Shown one piece after another: positions 49,286 through 59,272 of a DNA stretch of 64,000 nt. Positions within the stretch are counted from its first letter, which is position 1, and every line of letters begins with the position of its first letter. The notes below the pieces were generated by a model that saw only the letters and a program-made list of their open reading frames with translations, had not been told where the DNA came from and did not search any database. The DNA lies in the NCBI RefSeq assembly GCF_029024965.1, contig NZ_CP118982.1, positions 1,736,001 through 1,800,000 on the forward strand. Reading direction: 5' to 3'. Origin of the DNA: Staphylococcus equorum (GTDB taxonomy: Bacteria; Bacillota; Bacilli; Staphylococcales; Staphylococcaceae). A program made the translations under genes and the position numbers.

Positions 49286-49747
49286 TTACAATCCAAACGT
49301 TGCTTTAATTAGCGATGTAGTCTCTCCGCCAGGATAAATTACATAGAGTAAAGCATAAACTGCTACACCAGTAATTGCAGTAAAGAACCATATAATCGAT
49401 GCAATCGGGCCGACAAATCTATGCACTTTAAATTTCTCTTTAAAGGCCGTGATGATTTGTGATACACCTAAAATTGCACCAATTGTTGCTAAATTGATAT
49501 GGAATACTAAGAATATTGTGTAATAAATTTTCACTGAATCTGGACCGCCGAAAGCAGTATTACCAACGAAAATCGTTCTTGAAGCATAAATGATAAAGAA
49601 TGCGAGTGCAAAAAACGCTGCGCTTAGCATTACTTTTTTATGACTTTCAATTTCTCTCTTCCAAATTTTGCGCCAACCTATTGCAACTAAGATCGCACTA
49701 ATAATAATAAAACTTGTACTTAAAGTAGGTAAAATTGGTAAATTCAT
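49286..49747 (-). CDS. ctaM: CtaM (DUF420), aa3-type quinol oxidase maturation protein
   Basis: 153 residues, five predicted helices (LPTLSTSFIIISAILVAIG at the start), with conserved SHKKVML, VFHINLATIGAILG and KVHRFVGPIASIIWF histidine-bearing segments of DUF420. In S. aureus CtaM is required for activity of the aa3 menaquinol oxidase QoxABCD and is encoded beside ctaB, as here (24 bases). ATG at 49747 is chosen because GAGG lies nine bases upstream. Confidence 0.92.
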   Translation of the reverse strand: MNLPILPTLSTSFIIISAILVAIGWRKIWKREIESHKKVMLSAAFFALAFFIIYASRTIFVGNTAFGGPDSVKIYYTIFLVFHINLATIGAILGVSQIITAFKEKFKVHRFVGPIASIIWFFTAITGVAVYALLYVIYPGGETTSLIKATFGL

Positions 49748-49771
49748 ATAATACATCCTCATTATTAATTA

Positions 49772-50683
49772 TTAGAACATTTGAATTAATGACACGACGA
49801 CAACGAGCACAAAGAATACTACTAAATAATTCAATGAATAAATAAACATTTTTGTTGCCCATTTCGTTTCATCTAAATCTTTCTTAAAGCTTGTTAACCA
49901 CATGTACACCCAACCTAAATTCAACAATGTTGCGATTACAATAAACGTTGTGCCTAAAGTGCTAAGTAAAAATGGTAGTGGTAATAAGAAAACAAGCCAT
50001 ATTAACATGCTTACTCTCGTACGACTAAACCCTTTAACGGATGGTAGCATTGGAATATTTGCTAATGAATATTCATCTTTACGCTTAATTGCTAACGCAT
50101 AAAAATGAACCGGTTGCCAACAGAATACTACTAAGAATAGTGCTACTGCTACCAAACTGAGGTTTCCTTCTATTGCAGTCCAACCAATTAATGGTGGCAC
50201 TGCACCTGGAAAACTACCAATTACTGTATTCCAAACCGTATGACGTTTAGACCAAATAGAATAAAACGAAACATACCCAACGATTCCTATCAAGCCAATT
50301 ACTCCCGAAGGTATGTTTAACGCAAATAGAAATGCCTCCCCTATAAGCATCATTCCAAAACTGAGAATCAATAGATTTCTGTCTGAGATTCTCTCATTAA
50401 CTGTTGGTCTCTGTTGTTTACTTGGCATGATACTGTCAATATCTTGATCATAGTAATTATTTAAAGCACATGCGCCCCCCATAATTAACGTAGAGCCCAC
50501 CAACATCATTAAGATTTGTGGTATTGACGAGAGGAAGGAATGATTCGCCAACACAATTGCAAGCCATGAACCAGCAAATGCAGGCAGTAAGTTTCCTTGT
50601 ACAAGTCCTGTTTTGATGATTTGCTGTAACTCTTTAAAAGTTACACGACTAGAATTATGTGACAAAGTTTGTTCTTTGTTCAT
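49772..50683 (-). CDS. ctaB: Protoheme IX farnesyltransferase (heme O synthase)
   Basis: Attaches a farnesyl group to heme b to make heme O. Nine or so membrane helices. The allylic-diphosphate motif [12 protein letters not shown] is at about 75-86, followed by RPTVNERIS; the second loop contains [19 protein letters not shown]. 303 residues. First gene of ctaB-ctaM, divergent from ctaA, whose product uses heme O. Confidence 0.96.
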   Translation of the reverse strand: MNKEQTLSHNSSRVTFKELQQIIKTGLVQGNLLPAFAGSWLAIVLANHSFLSSIPQILMMLVGSTLIMGGACALNNYYDQDIDSIMPSKQQRPTVNERISDRNLLILSFGMMLIGEAFLFALNIPSGVIGLIGIVGYVSFYSIWSKRHTVWNTVIGSFPGAVPPLIGWTAIEGNLSLVAVALFLVVFCWQPVHFYALAIKRKDEYSLANIPMLPSVKGFSRTRVSMLIWLVFLLPLPFLLSTLGTTFIVIATLLNLGWVYMWLTSFKKDLDETKWATKMFIYSLNYLVVFFVLVVVVSLIQMF

Positions 50684-50759
50684 AATTTCCCTCCTATTTT
50701 TTTCATATAATACAATGATATATTAAATTTGTGTTATTGACTACATTTATGTAAAGTTA

Positions 50760-50805
50760 TTTGTGACACTTTAGCGACTTTCACAAATAGTCATTTTTGT
50801 GACAC
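50760..50805. promoter_or_regulatory. TTTGTGACAC operator cluster between ctaA and ctaB
   Basis: TTTGTGACAC occurs twice (50760-50769 and 50796-50805, 36 bases apart). An inverted TCACAAAT at 50781-50788 makes a dyad with the first copy. The motif resembles ResD/SrrA sites (TTTGTGAAT type) and half of a Rex site; ctaA is ResD-controlled in Bacillus. The regulator is inferred. Confidence 0.55.
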
Positions 50806-50967
50806 AATTTAATCTATATTTCTTGTTATAATGTTAGTTAAGATTTATTTAAATTTTATAAGTATGTTTTTTCGAGATTAATAATTACAATAATTACAAC
50901 AAATAATGGTACAACTGAATGTAATTTAATGTCTCAAGAATTTTACATATAAGTGGGGGGTTAATTC

Positions 50968-51876
50968 TTGTTTAGCAAAAAAAACCTAAAATGGTTATCT
51001 GTTTTAGCAACACTCATTATGGCTTTTGTTCAATTGGGTGGTGCCTTAGTTACCAAGACTGGTTCAGCAGATGGATGTGGCTCTGACTGGCCATTATGTC
51101 ATGGTGCATTTTTACCTCAAAATTTACCAATTCAAACGTTGATTGAATTAAGTCACCGTGCAGTTTCAGGCATATCCATGCTTGTTGTCTTATGGTTAGC
51201 GATAGTTGCTTGGAAACATATTGGTTATATTAAAGAAGTAAAACCTTTAAGTATTATAAGTGTTGGATTCTTAGTCATCCAAGCGCTTGTTGGTGCAGCA
51301 GCAGTAATGTGGCAACAAAATTCTTATACGTTAGCTTTACACTTTGGTATTTCATTGATTTCATTCTCATCAGTGTTTGTCTTAACTTTAATTATTTTTG
51401 AAATTGATCGAAAATATGAAGCTGATGAACTATTTATCAGAAAACCATTAAGAATTTATACATGGATTATGGCAATTGTTGTATATTTAACTATATACAC
51501 GGGAGCACTAGTAAGACACAAAGAAGCCAGCTTAGCATATGGTAAATGGCCACTGCCATTTGACGATATCATACCGCATAATGTACAAGACTGGGTAAAC
51601 TTTACCCATAGAGGTATGGCTTTAATTGCTTTCATTTGGATATTATTAACATTTATTCATGCAGTAAAAAATTATAGCCATAATCGTACAATACGTTTTG
51701 GTTATACATCTGCCTTTGTCTTAGTAGTTTTACAAGTTATTACAGGTGCTTTATCTATGATGACAAATGTTAATTTATTCATTGCTTTGTTACATGCGCT
51801 ATTTATTACTATATTGTTTGGCTTAATAGCTTACTTTATAGTACTAATGCTTCGAACAATTCGAAGTGGCGGATAA
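50968..51876 (+). CDS. ctaA: Heme A synthase CtaA
   Basis: Oxidises heme O to heme A for aa3-type terminal oxidases. 302 residues, eight helices; conserved extracellular cysteine pair in [14 protein letters not shown] (about 31-44), and histidines in [27 protein letters not shown] and LLHALFI. The start is TTG at 50968 after a GGGGGG site, matching the [10 protein letters not shown] family N terminus. Single gene, ending at a strong terminator. Confidence 0.95.
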   Translation: MFSKKNLKWLSVLATLIMAFVQLGGALVTKTGSADGCGSDWPLCHGAFLPQNLPIQTLIELSHRAVSGISMLVVLWLAIVAWKHIGYIKEVKPLSIISVGFLVIQALVGAAAVMWQQNSYTLALHFGISLISFSSVFVLTLIIFEIDRKYEADELFIRKPLRIYTWIMAIVVYLTIYTGALVRHKEASLAYGKWPLPFDDIIPHNVQDWVNFTHRGMALIAFIWILLTFIHAVKNYSHNRTIRFGYTSAFVLVVLQVITGALSMMTNVNLFIALLHALFITILFGLIAYFIVLMLRTIRSGG

Positions 51877-51916
51877 ATTAGATTTTATTGGTTCATAAAC
51901 AATATAAGTACGTAGA

Positions 51917-51952
51917 TAAACCAAATGCTAAAAAAGCATTTGGTTTTTTATT
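51917..51952 (+). terminator. Terminator of ctaA
   Basis: Arms AAACCAAATGC and GCATTTGGTTT separated by TAAAAAA and followed by a T-run. Confidence 0.88.
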
Positions 51953-52205
51953 GATAATATTCATTAAAGCTATTTTCATTAAGTGGGTTATATATTCATA
52001 GTTATTTGCGTTGCATTTTTAATAATTCAACTAATTAATTATTAAAAATGACAATGCTTTGAGCGGACTCCTAAGTTGTTGAGGAAGCACTAGTTGAAGA
52101 CTACAGACTGAGAGTGTCCCGCGGAAAGTGGACAACACATAAAAAAATTCCAGAGACTTTGTTGACTCTTAGAACTACCCTTTTCTATTAAAGTTTTTGA
52201 CATAT
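51953..52205. other. Intergenic region with a GC-richer structured block
   Basis: No coding potential. Positions 52061-52140 stand out against the AT-rich surroundings. They contain GAGCGGACTCCT, GAAGCACTAGTTGAAGACTA and a small hairpin TGTCC/GGACA (52115-52134) closing a CGCGGAAAGT loop. It looks like a dispersed intergenic element or small RNA, but only one copy is present in this window. Confidence 0.45.
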
Positions 52206-52252
52206 AAAACAGCCGTCAAATTCCCTTTAAGAAATCTGACGGCTGTTTGATT
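52205..52252 (-). terminator. Terminator of pycA
   Basis: Arms AAACAGCCGTCA and TGACGGCTGTTT around a 21-base loop, 15 bases after the pycA stop codon. Confidence 0.87.
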
Positions 52253-52266
52253 GTAGAATAAAAAAT

Positions 52267-55200
52267 TTAATCTACTGGCTCTTTCTCAATTTCAATTAAT
52301 AAGTCACCTGTTTGGATTGCTTCTCCACTTTGAACTGTAACCTTCTTAACCACACCATCAAATGGTGATTGGATTGTAGTTTCCATTTTCATTGCTTCTG
52401 TAATTAATAAAGCTTGACCACTCGTAACAGATTCACCTTCTGAAATTTTGACTTCAGTAACTGAACCTGGCATTTGAGCGCCGATATGATTTGGATTTAA
52501 TTTATCTGCTTTAGGTTTCACACTTTCACTTGCCTTGACGTTTTCATCTTGAATGAAGATACGACGTGCTTGACCATTCATATCATAGAAAATTGTGCGA
52601 ATACCTTTTTCATCAGGTTCTGTAATTGTCTTAAGTGTAATAATGAGTCTCTTACCTGTATCAATTTCGATTTCTACAGTCTCGTTAGATCTCATACCGA
52701 AGAAGAATGTTGGCGTATCTAATAATGACACATTACCGAATTGTTCTCGCGTTGAGATAAACTGTTCATAAACTTTAGGATATAACACATAACTGATTAT
52801 ATCTTGTTCTGTAACTTCTCTTTCTTGTTTCTCTTCTAATTCTTTTCTTACAGCTTCAAAATCTACAGGTTCTAAATATTCACCTGGTCTATCTGTTAAA
52901 GCTGTTTGACCTTTTAGGATGACTTTTTGCAATTGTTTATTAAATCCACTTACTGGTTGGCCAATTTCTCCTTTAAAGAATGATACAACAGATTCCGGGA
53001 AGTCTAATTTATAGCCATCATCAATGATAGTTTGCTCATCTAAATCATTTTGCACCATGTATAAAGCCATATCACCTACCACTTTAGAAGAAGGTGTTAC
53101 TTTTACAATATCGCCAAATAAGAAATTAACACGTTTGTACATTTCTTTTACTTCATTAAATCTATTGCCTAGACCTAAACTTTTAGCTTGTTGACTTAGG
53201 TTTGAATATTGTCCCCCTGGCATTTCGTGTTGGTAAATTTCAGTATTAGGTGATTTAATATCACTTTCAAAATCACTGTAATACTGACGCACTGTACCCC
53301 AATAATGAGATAATTCTTCCATACCATCAATATCCGCTCGTACATTTCTACCAAAACCATTTAATGCATAGTATAACGAATTAGAACTTGGTTGACTTGT
53401 TAGGCCACTCATTGACGCTACAGCAGTATCAATGACATCTACACCAGCATCTATCGCTTGTTTGTATACAAGTATGCCATTACCACTTGTATCATGCGTA
53501 TGCAGATGGATAGGTAAATCTACTGCAGCTTTTAATTCTCCAATTAACTCGTTCGCAGCTTTAGGTTTCAATAAGCCCGCCATATCTTTAATCGCTAAAA
53601 TATGGAAGCCTTCTCTTTCAAGTTCTTTCGCCATATTCACATAATATTCTATTGTGTACAGGTCAGAACGATTCGGATTCAAAATATCGCCTGTATAACA
53701 AATTGCGCCTTCTGAAATTTTACCTGCTTCTTGTACTGCTTCGTTTGCTACTTTCATTTGATCTACCCAGTTTAATGAATCAAATATACGGAATACATCA
53801 ATTCCAGCATCTGCACTCTCTTTGACAAACTTTTTAATTACGTTGTCAGGGTAATTTTTATAACCGACTGCATTAGAAGCACGTAGTAACATTTGGAATA
53901 GTACATTTGGAACAGCTTTTCTTAATCTTTCTAATCTTTCCCACGGGTTTTCTTTTAAGAAGTTAAATGCGACATCAAATGTTGCACCACCCCACATTTC
54001 TAATGAAAAACTATCTTTCATTACATCTGCAGTTTTAGAAGCGATGTTCATCATATCTTTCGTACGTACACGAGTAGCAAGTAATGATTGATGTGCATCT
54101 CTAAATGTTGTGTCTGTTATTAATACATCTTCTTGTTGTTTTAACCAATCTGCAACTGCTTTAGGGCCTTGTGCGTCTAAAAGTTGCTTAGTACCTTCTA
54201 ATTGTTCAACCTCTTTTTTAGCAATCTTTGGAATTGGAGATGCTTCATAAATCGGTTTTGGTCGTTTTTCAACATTCGGGAAACCGTTAATTGAAACATT
54301 ACCTATATATTCTAGTGTTTTCGTACCACGATCAAGTGTTGGTGCTATATCAAAAAGCTCTGGCGTTTTCTCGATGAATTTTGTTGTATAATCGCCGGTT
54401 TTAAATTGTTCATGTCTCATCACATTAATCAAGAATGGCACATTGGTTTTAACACCACGTATTCTCATTTCTTGTAACGAACGATCCATTTTTTCATTTG
54501 CTTGTTTAAATGACATCGCATGAGTAGATAGTTTCACAAGTAATGAATCATAATAAGGTGAAATTTCTGCACCTTGGAAACCATCACCAGCGTCTAATCT
54601 AACACCAAAGCCACCACTTGAACGATAAGCTATGATTCTACCCGAATCAGGCATGAAATCATTTGTAGGATCTTCAGTAGTAATACGACATTGTATAGCG
54701 TATCCTAACGTTCGAATATCTTCTTGTTTTGGCATGTTTATTTCATCGTCAAATAATACTTCACCGTCTGCTACAAGTATTTGTGTTTTTACAATATCCA
54801 CGCCTGTTATCATTTCAGTAATTGTATGTTCAACTTGTACACGTGGGTTCACTTCTATGAAATAGAAATCATCTCCTGATACTAAAAATTCTACAGTACC
54901 AGCGTTAACGTATTTTATATTTTCCATGAGTTGGATTGCAGCATCAGAAATACGTTCTCTTAAATCATCAGACAAAGCAACAGAAGGTGCTACTTCTACT
55001 ACCTTTTGATGACGTCGTTGTACTGAGCAATCACGTTCATATAAGTGAACGATATTCCCATGTTCATCACCGATAATTTGAACTTCTATATGTTTTGGAT
55101 TATCGATATATTTTTCAATATATACTTCACTATTACCAAATGATTTTTCAGCTTCAGACTTAGCACGGTGGAATGCGTCCTCTAATTCATCTTCTGCATA

Positions 55201-55722
55201 GACGATACGCATGCCTTTACCACCGCCACCGCTTGTAGCTTTAATCATAAGTGGATAGCCCGCTTCATTTGCAAAAGCTATAGCATCTTCTTGATTATCA
55301 ATTGGTCCATCAGTACCTGGGATAACTCTTAAATCTGCTTTAATTGCTGTTGATCTTGCTTTAACTTTGTCCCCAAACATATCTAAATGCTCTACACGTG
55401 GTCCAATAAATTTGATGCCTTCTTCCTGACATCTGCGTGCAAATGTTTCATTTTCACTTAAAAAACCATAACCAGGATGAATTGCATCTACATCGGCACG
55501 TTTCGCCACTTCTAAAATGCGTTCAATATCTAAATATGATTCTGCAGGACCTAAATCTTCGCCTACTAAGTATGATTCATCTGCTTTATATCTATGTAAA
55601 GACCCTTTATCTTCATTTGAATAAATCGCAACTGTTTGTACATTTAACTCAGTTGCTGCTCTAAAAATCCTTATTGCTATTTCTCCACGATTGGCTACCA
55701 TAAGTTTATTTATTTTTTTCAC
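52267..55722 (-). CDS. pycA: Pyruvate carboxylase
   Basis: Biotin enzyme that carboxylates pyruvate to oxaloacetate, refilling the citric acid cycle. Order: biotin carboxylase (1-450, ATP loop SGGGGKGMRIV, EVNPRVQVEHTITE), carboxyltransferase (about 530-800, TDTTFRDAHQSLLATR, carboxylysine region AIKDMAGLL, HLHTHDTSGNG), allosteric/tetramerisation domain, and biotinyl carrier domain with EAMKMETTI near the C terminus. GTG at 55722 (MKKINKLMVANRGE, 1151 residues) is chosen from the AAGGGGG site and family length; an earlier start would overlap the promoter. Ends at a strong terminator. Confidence 0.97.
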   Translation of the reverse strand: MKKINKLMVANRGEIAIRIFRAATELNVQTVAIYSNEDKGSLHRYKADESYLVGEDLGPAESYLDIERILEVAKRADVDAIHPGYGFLSENETFARRCQEEGIKFIGPRVEHLDMFGDKVKARSTAIKADLRVIPGTDGPIDNQEDAIAFANEAGYPLMIKATSGGGGKGMRIVYAEDELEDAFHRAKSEAEKSFGNSEVYIEKYIDNPKHIEVQIIGDEHGNIVHLYERDCSVQRRHQKVVEVAPSVALSDDLRERISDAAIQLMENIKYVNAGTVEFLVSGDDFYFIEVNPRVQVEHTITEMITGVDIVKTQILVADGEVLFDDEINMPKQEDIRTLGYAIQCRITTEDPTNDFMPDSGRIIAYRSSGGFGVRLDAGDGFQGAEISPYYDSLLVKLSTHAMSFKQANEKMDRSLQEMRIRGVKTNVPFLINVMRHEQFKTGDYTTKFIEKTPELFDIAPTLDRGTKTLEYIGNVSINGFPNVEKRPKPIYEASPIPKIAKKEVEQLEGTKQLLDAQGPKAVADWLKQQEDVLITDTTFRDAHQSLLATRVRTKDMMNIASKTADVMKDSFSLEMWGGATFDVAFNFLKENPWERLERLRKAVPNVLFQMLLRASNAVGYKNYPDNVIKKFVKESADAGIDVFRIFDSLNWVDQMKVANEAVQEAGKISEGAICYTGDILNPNRSDLYTIEYYVNMAKELEREGFHILAIKDMAGLLKPKAANELIGELKAAVDLPIHLHTHDTSGNGILVYKQAIDAGVDVIDTAVASMSGLTSQPSSNSLYYALNGFGRNVRADIDGMEELSHYWGTVRQYYSDFESDIKSPNTEIYQHEMPGGQYSNLSQQAKSLGLGNRFNEVKEMYKRVNFLFGDIVKVTPSSKVVGDMALYMVQNDLDEQTIIDDGYKLDFPESVVSFFKGEIGQPVSGFNKQLQKVILKGQTALTDRPGEYLEPVDFEAVRKELEEKQEREVTEQDIISYVLYPKVYEQFISTREQFGNVSLLDTPTFFFGMRSNETVEIEIDTGKRLIITLKTITEPDEKGIRTIFYDMNGQARRIFIQDENVKASESVKPKADKLNPNHIGAQMPGSVTEVKISEGESVTSGQALLITEAMKMETTIQSPFDGVVKKVTVQSGEAIQTGDLLIEIEKEPVD

Positions 55723-55774
55723 AACATGGTCCCCCTTAAAATTTGAATTTTCTAAAAAGTTTGATATAGAAACC

Positions 55775-55804
55775 ATTATAGCAAAATGCGAACAATGTAT
55801 ACAA
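55775..55804 (-). promoter_or_regulatory. pycA promoter
   Basis: TTGTAT (55799-55804), 18-base spacer, perfect TATAAT (55775-55780). The predicted leader is about 45 bases. Confidence 0.72.
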
Positions 55805-56039
55805 ATAAAGTTTGTTCGTTTATTCTAGAAACACTTCTTAAACTGTTGAATTATGATCACTGAATGATAAAATTTTATCTGTATGTGATAGTCTCTAAAC
55901 ACTGTAGTATACTCGCATTTCTATGGAATTATATCATAGCTTAAGTATAATAAAAAATTATTAAAATTGATAACTTTTTATTATCATTAACTTTAAAAAC
56001 ACTAAGTTTTTCAAAATTAAGATGTCTGATTATAAAAAT
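55805..56039. other. Non-coding region between pycA promoter and ftsW terminator
   Basis: AT-rich, no gene, hairpin or repeat that I can support. Confidence 0.5.
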
Positions 56040-56084
56040 AAGCAAACGTTTTCAACATTTTACTGTTGTAACGTTTGCTTTTAC
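56038..56084 (-). terminator. Terminator of ftsW
   Basis: Arms AAGCAAACGTT and AACGTTTGCTT with an inner CAAC/GTTG pair, 40 bases after the ftsW stop codon. Confidence 0.82.
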
Positions 56085-56124
56085 AAATTACATATTTATA
56101 TCATAACTACCATAATTAAGTAAC

Positions 56125-57360
56125 TTATGATCTTCTAGAAATTCCTACATTATCGTTAATTTTATTTGCTTTTTTCTTTCTTAATTCTTCGATTTTAATT
56201 TGTTTCGCTGTAATTAGCAATAGACCCATGGCGATACTTAAACTTATCATTGAAGAACCACCAAAGCTTATGAATGGTAATGGTACACCTGTTAATGGTA
56301 TTGTACCTGAAATGCCACCTAAGTTAACAAACGTTTGACTGCCGATATAGCTTGCAATACCTACACAGACCAACTTGTAAAAGTAAGAATTGGTTTTATT
56401 TGCAAGTTCAAATGCTCTGTAAACTATAAAGAATAATAAGCCTATAACCACGACGCAGCCTATCAAACCTAACTCTTCAGCAATAATTGAAAATATAAAA
56501 TCAGTATGTGGCTCTGGTAAGTATCCTAATTTCATAATACTATTACCTAACCCTCGTCCAAACAATCCGCCATTTCCGATTGCAATCAAGGAGTTAGAAA
56601 TATGATACCCAGTACCTTCTTCATTACTAAATGGATTAGTTAATGTACTAAAACGCGCAGTCAAGTAATCTGGAACTAATCCTAACAGCAGGAACAACCC
56701 ACCTATAATAACTACACCGAATAAAATCATCAAACCATATTTAAGTGATTTTTGAACACCAATGCCTGCATAAAATATGATTGAAAAGAAGATTATTAAA
56801 ATTAATAGTGTTTGGCCTACATCTCTTTGTAGAAGCACAAGTGCTATACAAAATGAAGCCAAAATAATTGGTGATGTTAATAGTTTAGGATTTTTAAAAA
56901 CTTTTGGTCGTTTCTTTTCTATCATATAAGGTATATATACAATTATTGCAATTTTCAATAGTTCCGAAGCTTGTAGATTCATAAACCCTAAATTGAGCCA
57001 ACTTTTCGAACCATTAATATTACTTCCTACAAGTAAAGTTGCTACAAGTAAAGCAACCATTATCATCATCATCCATTTCTGAAATTTGATGGATTCAAGG
57101 AATTTGACATTCATAAAGAAGGCCATGAAAAAGACAAGAATTAAACTCATGATTACATACATTAATTGTCTTGTATAAAAGTAAGTCCCAGTCACTGGAA
57201 CGCCACCTGTCAATGAACCTTTTGTAGCTGCAACCATACTTGCACTATATACCATTACTAAGCCTATAAGACATAATAAAATATATGTAATTACTAACGG
57301 ATAATCAATATACTTGGCATTTCTACCAATATATCGAAAAAATTGTTTTATGTTATTCAT
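56125..57360 (-). CDS. ftsW: Septal peptidoglycan glycosyltransferase FtsW (SEDS family)
   Basis: Polymerises lipid II at the septum together with PBP1. 411 residues, ten helices; SEDS motifs include NGSKSWLNLGFMNLQASELLKI, QRDVGQTLLIL, TGYHISNSLIAIGNGG, LPEPHTDFIF and PLPFISFGGSS, which contain the catalytic region. ATG at 57360 follows GGATG. It lies alone between pycA and ylaN, as in S. aureus and Bacillus. Confidence 0.96.
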   Translation of the reverse strand: MNNIKQFFRYIGRNAKYIDYPLVITYILLCLIGLVMVYSASMVAATKGSLTGGVPVTGTYFYTRQLMYVIMSLILVFFMAFFMNVKFLESIKFQKWMMMIMVALLVATLLVGSNINGSKSWLNLGFMNLQASELLKIAIIVYIPYMIEKKRPKVFKNPKLLTSPIILASFCIALVLLQRDVGQTLLILIIFFSIIFYAGIGVQKSLKYGLMILFGVVIIGGLFLLLGLVPDYLTARFSTLTNPFSNEEGTGYHISNSLIAIGNGGLFGRGLGNSIMKLGYLPEPHTDFIFSIIAEELGLIGCVVVIGLLFFIVYRAFELANKTNSYFYKLVCVGIASYIGSQTFVNLGGISGTIPLTGVPLPFISFGGSSMISLSIAMGLLLITAKQIKIEELRKKKANKINDNVGISRRS

Positions 57361-57747
57361 TTGACATATCATCCAATTCTAATTATTAATATCATTTATC
57401 ATTACTAGCTCAAATTCGTAACATTAAAACGATATTTATTGTTGTAAATCGTCTTAAGATATTGGGTCTGTTTCATAAAAAATAAATTACACTTTTAACA
57501 TTATATCAAACATCACTATGATATTTCGAACAAATATAACACTAAATACCATTATTTTAACCATTAATTTCGTCATTTGTCTATTTTGAGCAAAAGAAAA
57601 TGGCTGCGATGCAATCAACAATATATTGATGTCCCAGCCACTCTGAAATATGTTATGTAGTTTTGAAGATACTACTTATTCAAGTTGTGTGTATTTTCAA
57701 AGCTGGTTAAAATCTTTCCAGCCAAAAAATCTATTTATTTAACCATA
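57361..57747. other. Intergenic region between ftsW and ylaN
   Basis: 387 bases, AT-rich. The only structure is an imperfect hairpin at about 57604-57645 (GGCTG...CAGCC around ATCAATATATTGTTGAT on the minus strand) that may terminate ylaN. The ftsW promoter must lie near 57.4 kb but is not clear. Confidence 0.5.
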
Positions 57748-58023
57748 TTAAACATTAGTAAATGCGTCATGCAATTTAGAAAGTTCTTTTTCTAATCGTA
57801 GCATTAAATCTTTGCCCACTTCTATATCGACTAAACCAAGTTGAACAGCAAAATCTACTTCTTTTTGCAATCCAAACATTTGTGTATCGAGTACTTCTTC
57901 ATATAACGGGCATTGAGGTAACGTCAGATTATCCATTTGTACTTTTATAAGTTGGAGAATCCTATCAGCATCTTTATTCAACTGGTCATATGCCGCATTG
58001 TTCATTTTTTGATTTTTTACCAA
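57748..58023 (-). CDS. ylaN: YlaN, iron-binding protein that relieves Fur repression
   Basis: 91 residues, helical: [25 protein letters not shown], then [22 protein letters not shown] and [17 protein letters not shown]. Small dimeric YlaN proteins are conserved in Bacillales. Recent work in S. aureus and Bacillus links YlaN to Fe(II) binding and direct interaction with Fur. ATG after a GGGGGAGT site. It stands next to ftsW, with a divergent neighbour. Confidence 0.92.
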   Translation of the reverse strand: MVKNQKMNNAAYDQLNKDADRILQLIKVQMDNLTLPQCPLYEEVLDTQMFGLQKEVDFAVQLGLVDIEVGKDLMLRLEKELSKLHDAFTNV

Positions 58024-58343
58024 GACATACTCCCCCTATCAATTGTAACTTTATATGTAGAAGTGTATCTTACTGATTCATAAAAAGCAAGTGAATTCCT
58101 TAATATACTAAACCGTGTTATTTGTGATAATATTGATATTAAAGAAATCTTTATCTCAAATATATTTTTTACAGAATCGTCAGACTACTGACATCCGTTG
58201 TGAAAACGTTTTATTTCAACACAGTTTTTAATGTACAATGAGTATAGAAGTGTTCACTAACAAGTGAGAAACATTCACAAAAAGTTCATTTTTACATATT
58301 TTTGTTATAAAGATAGATAAGATATACAAATAGGAGTGGGACT
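58024..58343. other. Divergent promoter region of ylaN and the YlaL-like gene
   Basis: 320 AT-rich bases. A cre-like word GTGAAAACGTTTTAT at about 58199 has two mismatches to consensus. The element CAAGTGAGAAACATTCACAAAAAGTTC near 58.27 kb is noticeable but not identifiable. No gene seen. Confidence 0.4.
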
Positions 58344-58826
58344 ATGATTCAAATTAAGGGCGCAGTTAAATTTCCAATATCATTAGATAGTACAACTTGG
58401 ATTTTTGATGATAGAAAAGTACAAATTGAAGATTTAGAAAAAGGTGTATTCGACGGTACAAAACCAATCAATTTTGACGATAACCGTGAATGGAATCGTG
58501 CAATTTTGGAAGGCCAAACTAATCCGCCAACATTAAATTCTGAAATTAAATATAAAAGACGTGCAGTATTGGAACAATCATTTGTTATCAATATGACACC
58601 TTTTTTCAAGAATGCTGAACCACATGATTCTGCAAAGATCATCCGTTTATATAATGAGAATGATGCCATTGAGGTTCCGATTGATTTATTACCTTACCTC
58701 TTTTTCCAATTCGCTAAAGATGGTAAAAGATTATATGATGACTATAGTGTAGATAGCTTTGTTTACATTCCAAATGAAGGTTATTCTTACCAATTTGCAT
58801 ACGTTACTCATATTGAGGTGATCTAA
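58344..58826 (+). CDS. Conserved protein of unknown function (YlaL-like by position)
   Basis: 160 residues, soluble, rich in Asp, Asn and aromatic residues: MIQIKGAVKFPISLDSTTW at the start, IFDDRKVQIEDLE, and a C-terminal YSVDSFVYIPNEGYSYQFAYV. No recognised domain. It ends two bases before ylaI and has a good GGAGTGGG ribosome site, so both are one operon. The order ylaN / this gene / ylaI / typA mirrors Bacillus, where ylaL occupies this place. Homology to YlaL is not proven here. Confidence 0.7.
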   Translation: MIQIKGAVKFPISLDSTTWIFDDRKVQIEDLEKGVFDGTKPINFDDNREWNRAILEGQTNPPTLNSEIKYKRRAVLEQSFVINMTPFFKNAEPHDSAKIIRLYNENDAIEVPIDLLPYLFFQFAKDGKRLYDDYSVDSFVYIPNEGYSYQFAYVTHIEVI

Positions 58827-58828
58827 GT

Positions 58829-59002
58829 ATGAAAAAAGTTCAATGTATTATTTGTGATACAGAAGTATTTATCGATCAAAATACATTAGAAGCGAAAAGA
58901 CTTAGAAATGATCCGATGCACACATTTATGTGTGATGAGTGTAAAAGTAGACTTGATACACCTAAACAGCGCAATCAAGTAACAACTTACAATCATCTCT
59001 AA
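58829..59002 (+). CDS. ylaI: DUF2197 zinc-ribbon protein YlaI
   Basis: 57 residues with two CxxC pairs, CIIC (6-9) and CDEC (35-38), spaced as in a zinc ribbon; ends TTYNHL. Matches YlaI/DUF2197. It begins two bases after the preceding stop codon. Function unknown; probably metal- or nucleic acid-binding. Confidence 0.85.
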   Translation: MKKVQCIICDTEVFIDQNTLEAKRLRNDPMHTFMCDECKSRLDTPKQRNQVTTYNHL

Positions 59003-59215
59003 CACAAAATTTTATTACACAATAATTTAATAAACAAACTTTATAATTATAATAGCTAATTGTTCAATAATTACGAGCCGTAACTAAAATGCAGCTCAAA
59101 TTGTTAAATGCTTAGCTATTTTTATATGTTATAAATCATCAAGTACATATAATGTTAATAGCAATATACTTTTAATTTTATTAACCACATTATTTTAAAT
59201 GACAATTTTAAAATA

Positions 59216-59256
59216 AAAGAACCAAACTAGATAATATTAACTAGTTTGGTTCTCAT
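59216..59256 (-). terminator. Terminator of typA
   Basis: Arms AGAACCAAACTAG and CTAGTTTGGTTCT, about 20 bases after the typA stop codon, with a following TTTTATTTTA on the minus strand. Confidence 0.85.
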
Positions 59257-59272
59257 ATCAAATCTTTTTTAA

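Noticed and set aside
56038..56084. GCAAACGTTTTCAACA resembles a cre site.
   Set aside because: It is part of the ftsW terminator palindrome and lies downstream of ftsW, far from the pycA promoter.
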